Source: a virus
IMG/VR virus record: IMGVR_UViG_3300032046_003129
Location: 1 to 33,367 of that record
Length of the DNA: 33,367 nt
Direction: 5' to 3' (one strand)
Shown: in pieces, positions 29,006 to 33,367 of the stretch
How the letters are laid out: each line of letters begins with the position of its first letter
How positions within the stretch are numbered: position 1 is the stretch's first letter
Made by a program: the position numbers and the translations under genes
Notes under the pieces: model-generated
The model's database searches: none
Told to the model about the DNA's origin: nothing
The model's input: the letters and a program-made list of their open reading frames with translations, nothing else

Positions 29006-30112
29006 ATGAAGAAAGATTTTATTACAAATGCAAAGTTTTATAATACAAGTAAAATTCGTATTAGTGAACAACTTGCAAAGGATAGTGAACTTGATATAGA
29101 ATTAGCTAAGAATATAGATATAAAGAAATTAACTGAAAAGGATAATAATCCTATGTTTGTAACCGTAGAGGCATTAAACGAATCTATATCGGGAAATAGA
29201 AATTATTATAGCAAGGAAGTTTTGGAAAATATAAAAACTCAAATTCTGCTAAAAAAACCCAACTTATATAAAGGACACGTCAAGGATGGTGATGAAGGTG
29301 ATGTTACACCAGAACCAATGATTATTTGGCTGGGAGCTGGTGTTAAAAATATTAAAGATAAATCAAGGTTATTTATAAAAGGATACGTCTTGCCAACTGC
29401 TAAAAAACTAAGAACTTATTTAAGAACAGCAGTTGCGGTTGGGAAGGATTTTGCAGTTTCTGTTTTTGGGAAGGCAAATATAACTAGAGATTTTTCTCGA
29501 AACATAAATATAATAAAGGAGTTTTTTCTGGATAGTATTGATTGGGCTAGAGAGTTTAATGAAGGAGTACAAGATAAGGCAGGTATTTTGTATTTAACTT
29601 CTGAAATGAAAAAATCAAAAGAGCAATTTTATTTTAGTAAGGATAAAAATATGAAAGTTGATTATAAAAACGTAAAAATAAGCGAATTAAAAAAGGCAAG
29701 ACCTAAACTAGTTGAGCAGATAGAAAGTGATGCATTAATTAAAATATCGGAAATGTTAAAAGTGGAACCGAATAAGATTTTAGATGAGATTGGGAAAACT
29801 GTAAAAGAATCTCAAGACTTATCAAAAAAGGTAAAGGAATTTGAATTTGATAAATCGGTTAGAATTGCAGAACAGATTTTATCGGAAAAAGTAAAAAAAC
29901 CAGCAGTATTTAATGTTATAAAAACTATTGTTATTGCTGAAATGAAAAACTTAAAAGAATATACTAACGAAGCTATCGAAGCTAAAGTGAAGGAAACATT
30001 AAAAACTGAGGAAGTAATGACTTTATTAAAGGAACAAAAAGATAAAACAGTTTCAGTATCTCAAAATGAAGATATAAAAAATCAGAGTTCTGAACTGATT
30101 TCGATTAGTTGA
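29006..30112 (+). CDS. Candidate prohead protease fused to a scaffold
   Basis: The 368-residue protein has an N-terminal domain (about 45-200) with LYKGHVKDGDEGDV (His91), IWLGAGVKNIKDKSRLFIKG, DFAVSVFGKA (Ser152) and FLDSIDWAREFNEGVQDKAG, which matches the general plan of phage head maturation proteases (S78/U35-like His and Ser). Residues about 210-368 are a charged coiled coil like a scaffolding domain. It lies directly before the decoration and major capsid genes, the expected place. It would template capsid assembly and then cut the scaffold. The catalytic assignment is by eye. Confidence 0.6.
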   Translation: MKKDFITNAKFYNTSKIRISEQLAKDSELDIELAKNIDIKKLTEKDNNPMFVTVEALNESISGNRNYYSKEVLENIKTQILLKKPNLYKGHVKDGDEGDVTPEPMIIWLGAGVKNIKDKSRLFIKGYVLPTAKKLRTYLRTAVAVGKDFAVSVFGKANITRDFSRNINIIKEFFLDSIDWAREFNEGVQDKAGILYLTSEMKKSKEQFYFSKDKNMKVDYKNVKISELKKARPKLVEQIESDALIKISEMLKVEPNKILDEIGKTVKESQDLSKKVKEFEFDKSVRIAEQILSEKVKKPAVFNVIKTIVIAEMKNLKEYTNEAIEAKVKETLKTEEVMTLLKEQKDKTVSVSQNEDIKNQSSELISIS

Positions 30113-30134
30113 TTTTATTTTAGTTTATGTAATC

Positions 30135-30485
30135 ATGGCAAAGAATCATCAGGTTTCAGATGGTGAGACAGTACAAATCACACTGATGGCTACAAAAGAG
30201 AAGGGAACTCCATGGTATCAGGATAAGTTTCATGGTTTTATTTGTGAAGATGGAAGTTCTGGAGATAGTGTAGCATTAGATATTGCATTAAGAGAATGGC
30301 AAGTTAATATAGGTCAGCTTACTGCAGGTAAAGGAGATGTGATTTATATTAATATCACTTCAGGTGCGTTATCAAATACAAATACTGATAGACCTTTTGC
30401 AAGAGTTTCACAAGCTAAAGATGCGAATAATGTTGCATGGTTGGTATTACTACCACAATGTGCAACTGAAGCAGAATTAGTTTAA
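30135..30485 (+). CDS. Head decoration/stabilisation protein
   Basis: The 116-residue product is beta-rich with SDGETVQITLMATKEKGTPW, SGDSVALDIALREWQVNIG and GDVIYINITSGALSN, and sits just before the major capsid gene. Small beta-barrel proteins there (gpD-like or DUF2190-like) bind the outside of the expanded shell. The A/T leader precedes the start. Function is inferred from size, fold impression and position. Confidence 0.6.
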   Translation: MAKNHQVSDGETVQITLMATKEKGTPWYQDKFHGFICEDGSSGDSVALDIALREWQVNIGQLTAGKGDVIYINITSGALSNTNTDRPFARVSQAKDANNVAWLVLLPQCATEAELV

Positions 30486-30508
30486 TTTTATTTTAGTAAT
30501 TGTTGAAA

Positions 30509-31570
30509 ATGAAAATTTCAGAATTAGAGAAAATTTGTAAAGAATCAGCTGAGATTGCTCAAGCAAAGGTAAAGGAAATGAAAAGTCCAGAAGATATTAA
30601 AATAGATTGGAGTGAAAAAGTGCAAGAAGGTTTAGTAAAAGTTAAAGAGCAAATCAGTACATCAGATGGCGGAAAAGCCTATGTTCAGAAAATAACTTAT
30701 GATGCTTATAGAGGGCGAGAAAATATGCCTCTGCTTTATAAGGAATTATATACTACGCAGGTTAATGCGGCATATCCTGAGCTTATAACAGCTAAGGAAA
30801 TGGGACCAGTTCAGGTTGTGTTTTTAAGGGTAACGGAGGGTGGAAGTGTTAAGTTTGGTACACTAAAAGCAGGTATAGAATCTGTCGTTAAATTTTATAC
30901 TTATGCGGCTGGTATCGAAATAACACAAGATATGATTGAATATAATAAGACATGGGAAATTACGGATGTAGCAGTTGCGTTTGGTGAGAATTATAATAAA
31001 CTTTTAAATCACCTTCATTTAAGTCCGATTATTGGTGGTTCTTATACAACTACTGGTGGTGGACTTGCAGGTCAGAAAACAGCTCAAGAAGATGAAGATG
31101 CACCAGTTGCTCAGTTGATTGCATGGGATACGGATTTAAAGAAAACTCTGAGAAATGCGTTACAGATATTGCCTAGAGGGACTTGGATACTTGCGAATAG
31201 TGCAGACCAGTTCGTATTAGAGGAAGCTATTGTAACCGCATTTTATGGTACTACTAATAATGAACTTACTAGAATACCTACTACAGTTCAGAGAATGTTG
31301 TCGCCGAGTAAGATAATCTATTATGATGGTGAGGAAGTTAGAGTTGGTGATAAAGTTTATACTTATGATGGTGTAACAGCAGGTTATGCTTATCTTATTG
31401 TTCCAAAGGTTCAGTTTCAAGAGAAAATCAAACATGATTTGAGAATGGAAGCACTTAGTGTTAATCCTCGAAGATTAGTACAAGGTGGTCAAGTTGGAGT
31501 AACTCGAAGAGCTACTTATTATAAACTTGGTGGAAAATATGGTGCAATTAAGATTGACATAGCTGCTTAA
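30509..31570 (+). CDS. Major capsid protein (HK97 fold)
   Basis: ATG 30509 was chosen over the in-frame TTG at 30500 because it follows the A/T leader at the usual distance; it gives 353 residues. The N-terminal 60 residues are a helical arm (EKICKESAEIAQAKVKEMKS). The core has GSVKFGTLKAGIESVVKFYT, AAGIEITQDMIEY, a Gly-rich loop at about 185-197, and ILPRGTWILANSADQFVLEE as in HK97-type A-domain strands. A late VNPRRLVQGGQVGVTRRATY and YGAIKIDIAA close the fold. It builds the icosahedral shell. Order protease-decoration-capsid supports the call. A strong hairpin follows the stop. Confidence 0.85.
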   Translation: MKISELEKICKESAEIAQAKVKEMKSPEDIKIDWSEKVQEGLVKVKEQISTSDGGKAYVQKITYDAYRGRENMPLLYKELYTTQVNAAYPELITAKEMGPVQVVFLRVTEGGSVKFGTLKAGIESVVKFYTYAAGIEITQDMIEYNKTWEITDVAVAFGENYNKLLNHLHLSPIIGGSYTTTGGGLAGQKTAQEDEDAPVAQLIAWDTDLKKTLRNALQILPRGTWILANSADQFVLEEAIVTAFYGTTNNELTRIPTTVQRMLSPSKIIYYDGEEVRVGDKVYTYDGVTAGYAYLIVPKVQFQEKIKHDLRMEALSVNPRRLVQGGQVGVTRRATYYKLGGKYGAIKIDIAA

Positions 31571-31587
31571 ATCGTTTAGATTTGGAA

Positions 31588-31622
31588 AGGTAGGTGGGGA
31601 GCGACGAACTCTCCGCCTATCT
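31588..31622 (+). terminator. Strong hairpin after the major capsid gene
   Basis: TAGGTGGGGAG (31591-31601) pairs with CTCTCCGCCTA (31609-31619): 11 bp with two G-U pairs and a 7-base loop, extending by up to three more pairs to 31588-31622. It is the most GC-rich helix in the window. A T run lies about 10 bases later (31632-31636), so it may be a leaky terminator or an mRNA-stabilising end for the abundant capsid message. Confidence 0.7.
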
Positions 31623-31649
31623 CTACATATAAGTTTTTAACTTTGATTC

Positions 31650-32747
31650 ATGGAGGATATTATTGTTAATTGGTATGGTACACCTTCACAAGGTCAAGGT
31701 TATTCTGGTCAAAGCGAGTTGTTAGCAATAGGATTAAATAAGGTATTTGATGTTCATGTTTTAGCTCCGTCTAAGGTTATCCGAGAAAATCTCACAGAAG
31801 AAGGCAAGAAATTAATTGATAAGCCTTTTAAATTAGGTAATGTTGGTATTTGTTTTGGATTTCCAAACGCTTTTACTTCCATTATTAATAAATTTAAAAT
31901 TGGTTTCACAATGTTTGAAACCGATAAGTTGCCAAGTGGTGAAGTTAGTAATCAGCCAAATGATTGGTGTGGTATTACAGGTAAGGCAAGTGATATTATA
32001 AATACATTAAATCAATTATGGCTACCAAGTAAGCAAAATGTAGAGCTTTTTAAAAGAGAAGGAGTAACAATTCCAATTAAGAAAGTCGGATTAGGATTTG
32101 ATAAAAAGATGTATTTTGATATGACTAAGGAACGGGATTTGAGTAGAAAGAATAGACCTTTTACGTTTTTAATGTTAGGGGGTTTAACAAGCAGGAAGAA
32201 TCCAGGTGCGGTTATTATGTCGTTTATGAATTTGTTTGCTGGTAGGAAAGATGTGCAATTAATATTGAAAACGCATAGTGGTACGCTGGGGCATTTAATG
32301 TTTCCTAGTAATATGAATATTAAAATTATAGATAAGTATATATCTGTAAAGGATATGCAGGATTTATATAGAAATGCAGATTGTTTTGTATTCCCAAGTC
32401 GAGGTGAAGGTTTCGGTTTACCGCCTCTTGAGGCTATGGCAACTGGACTGCCTGTTATTCTGGCAGATAATACTGGTATGAGTGATTATTGTAATGAGGA
32501 ATATAATTATCCTATTAGAAAACATATAAAAGTTAAAGCTATGAGGTTTCCTAGAAGATGGGGAAATGTTGGAAATATGTTTGACCCTGATTATAAAGAA
32601 TTAAGAAATTATATGTTGTATATTTATAATCATCAAAAAGAAGTTAGAGAAAAAGGCATTAAAGGTATGAATTGGGTTCATGCTAATTTTACTATTGAAA
32701 ATACTGTTAAAGTAATGGAAAATAATATTCGTGAATTATTTGTTTAG
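31650..32747 (+). CDS. Glycosyltransferase, GT4-like, inside the head module
   Basis: The 365-residue product begins NWYGTPSQGQGYSGQSELLA (N-domain Gly-rich loop), has RPFTFLMLGGLTSRKNPGAV at the C-domain start and PSRGEGFGLPPLEAMATGLP, the donor-binding E-x7-E motif of GT4 enzymes. It is therefore a retaining sugar transferase using a nucleotide-sugar. Its place between the capsid and head-completion genes suggests that it decorates a virion protein, such as the capsid, or is a moron gene set off by the hairpin upstream. Only a GAG-type weak Shine-Dalgarno precedes the ATG. Confidence 0.85.
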   Translation: MEDIIVNWYGTPSQGQGYSGQSELLAIGLNKVFDVHVLAPSKVIRENLTEEGKKLIDKPFKLGNVGICFGFPNAFTSIINKFKIGFTMFETDKLPSGEVSNQPNDWCGITGKASDIINTLNQLWLPSKQNVELFKREGVTIPIKKVGLGFDKKMYFDMTKERDLSRKNRPFTFLMLGGLTSRKNPGAVIMSFMNLFAGRKDVQLILKTHSGTLGHLMFPSNMNIKIIDKYISVKDMQDLYRNADCFVFPSRGEGFGLPPLEAMATGLPVILADNTGMSDYCNEEYNYPIRKHIKVKAMRFPRRWGNVGNMFDPDYKELRNYMLYIYNHQKEVREKGIKGMNWVHANFTIENTVKVMENNIRELFV

Positions 32748-32787
32748 ATATTGTATAATAATTTAATTAAGGTTTTAAAATTATAAA

Positions 32788-33367
32788 ATGACAAGTTTAG
32801 AAATTGTAAGAAATGCTATAGGAGATATTAAAAAGTATGGTGATGATAGATTTAAAGGAAATGGGGCTCGGAAGGTTTATAAGTTATCTCATAAGCATAT
32901 TGATAGTGCAAGTTTACAGGTTTATAAAGATGATGTTATAGTAGCTCCTGCTAATTATGTTTTAAGTGCAGATTATGGTATTTTAACTTTTACAGCAGCA
33001 CCAGCAGACAATAGTAATATTTGGATTTTGTACAATTTCTCGGCATTTACGGATACAGAAGTAAATGCTTTTATATCTCAATATGGTGTTAAGGTAGGTG
33101 CGGTAAAACTTATTGAGGCATTGTTAGCAGATGCAGCTCGAAGGTTTGATTATTCAACTGGATTAGAAAGCATGAATCCATCTCAGATATTTGAGCATTT
33201 AAAAGATTTAAGAGATATTGTAATAAAATCAGATAATGACTTATCTAGTTCGGGTGGTGTAAAAGTAGTTGATAGAGTAAGTGGTTATTCTATAGATGAT
33301 AATAATCCGAATTATGATGAGCCTTACGATTCCCGTTTTAATTCTAATTATAATAGACATATAAATG
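32788..33367 (+). CDS. Candidate head-completion/connector protein (3' partial)
   Basis: ATG 32788 opens a frame that runs to the right edge without a stop (193 complete codons). The N-terminal third is beta-rich (ASLQVYKDDVIVAPANYVLS), the middle helical (VNAFISQYGVKVGAVKLIEA) and the visible end is Asp/Asn/Ser-rich. The position after the capsid gene and the mixed fold suggest a head-tail connector or completion protein; no specific family was recognised. The A/T leader precedes the start. Confidence 0.5.
   Translation, partial: MTSLEIVRNAIGDIKKYGDDRFKGNGARKVYKLSHKHIDSASLQVYKDDVIVAPANYVLSADYGILTFTAAPADNSNIWILYNFSAFTDTEVNAFISQYGVKVGAVKLIEALLADAARRFDYSTGLESMNPSQIFEHLKDLRDIVIKSDNDLSSSGGVKVVDRVSGYSIDDNNPNYDEPYDSRFNSNYNRHIN

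Noticed and set aside
1-33367. Recoded stop codons (alternative genetic code)
   Set aside because: TGA (11656-11658, 14014-14016), TAG (12210-12212, 12965-12967) and TAA all end sensible genes, and long genes read cleanly with the standard code.
1-33367. tRNA genes or an integrase/attachment site
   Set aside because: I looked for T-arm sequences and for tyrosine or serine recombinase motifs on both strands and saw none.

Overview
This window looks like part of a tailed double-stranded DNA phage (or prophage) with siphovirus-like structural genes. It is very AT-rich and uses the standard bacterial code: TAA, TAG and TGA all end plausible genes. Every supported gene lies on the + strand and is tightly packed. 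No integrase, tRNA gene or host housekeeping gene was seen. The sigma70-type promoters (TTGACA, 17-base spacer, TATAAT-like), the AGGAGG ribosome binding sites at coupled genes and the amidase/holin lysis pair do not suggest a Bacteroidetes-type host. The host itself cannot be named from the sequence.

Layout: (1) 2-3593 is the end of a late tail region. It holds a very large tail hub/fibre gene, open at the left edge, with 31 visible 14-residue repeats, a baseplate-hub-like middle and three lectin-like C-terminal modules. (2) 3594-4458 is a regulatory junction with a strong terminator, two promoters, a possible small RNA and an unusual G tract. (3) 4459-11658 is an early/replication region. 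It starts with a replisome-organiser gene that carries iteron-like repeats (a probable origin), followed by small HTH and membrane proteins, an SSB-like candidate and a compact SbcC/Rad50-like ATPase. (4) 11659-12056 has no good ORF and folds on paper into a roughly 300-nt structured RNA closed by a 17-position long-range helix. (5) 12057-15550 holds small accessory genes (a Cys-repeat protein, a TM-anchored protein), then a promoter with a built-in inverted repeat driving an HTH, HNH and Fe-S PD-(D/E)XK nuclease operon. (6) 15568-19856 is a cassette of glycosyltransferases and methyltransferases, probably for glycan modification of the host surface or virion. (7) 20514 to the right edge is the packaging/head module: candidate small terminase, a large terminase interrupted in its Walker B motif by an intein with a LAGLIDADG endonuclease, portal, an embedded lysis cassette (amidase, holin), Mu F-like minor head protein, protease/scaffold, decoration protein, major capsid protein, another glycosyltransferase and a head-completion candidate cut by the right edge.

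The most unusual items are the structured RNA at 11699-12030, the 14-residue repeat array, two ORFs with no ATG/GTG/TTG start (AUA start, frameshift or sequence error), the active-site intein, and an A/T-rich element in front of most genes that lack a Shine-Dalgarno sequence. All functional names rest on motifs read by eye. No database search or folding program was run.
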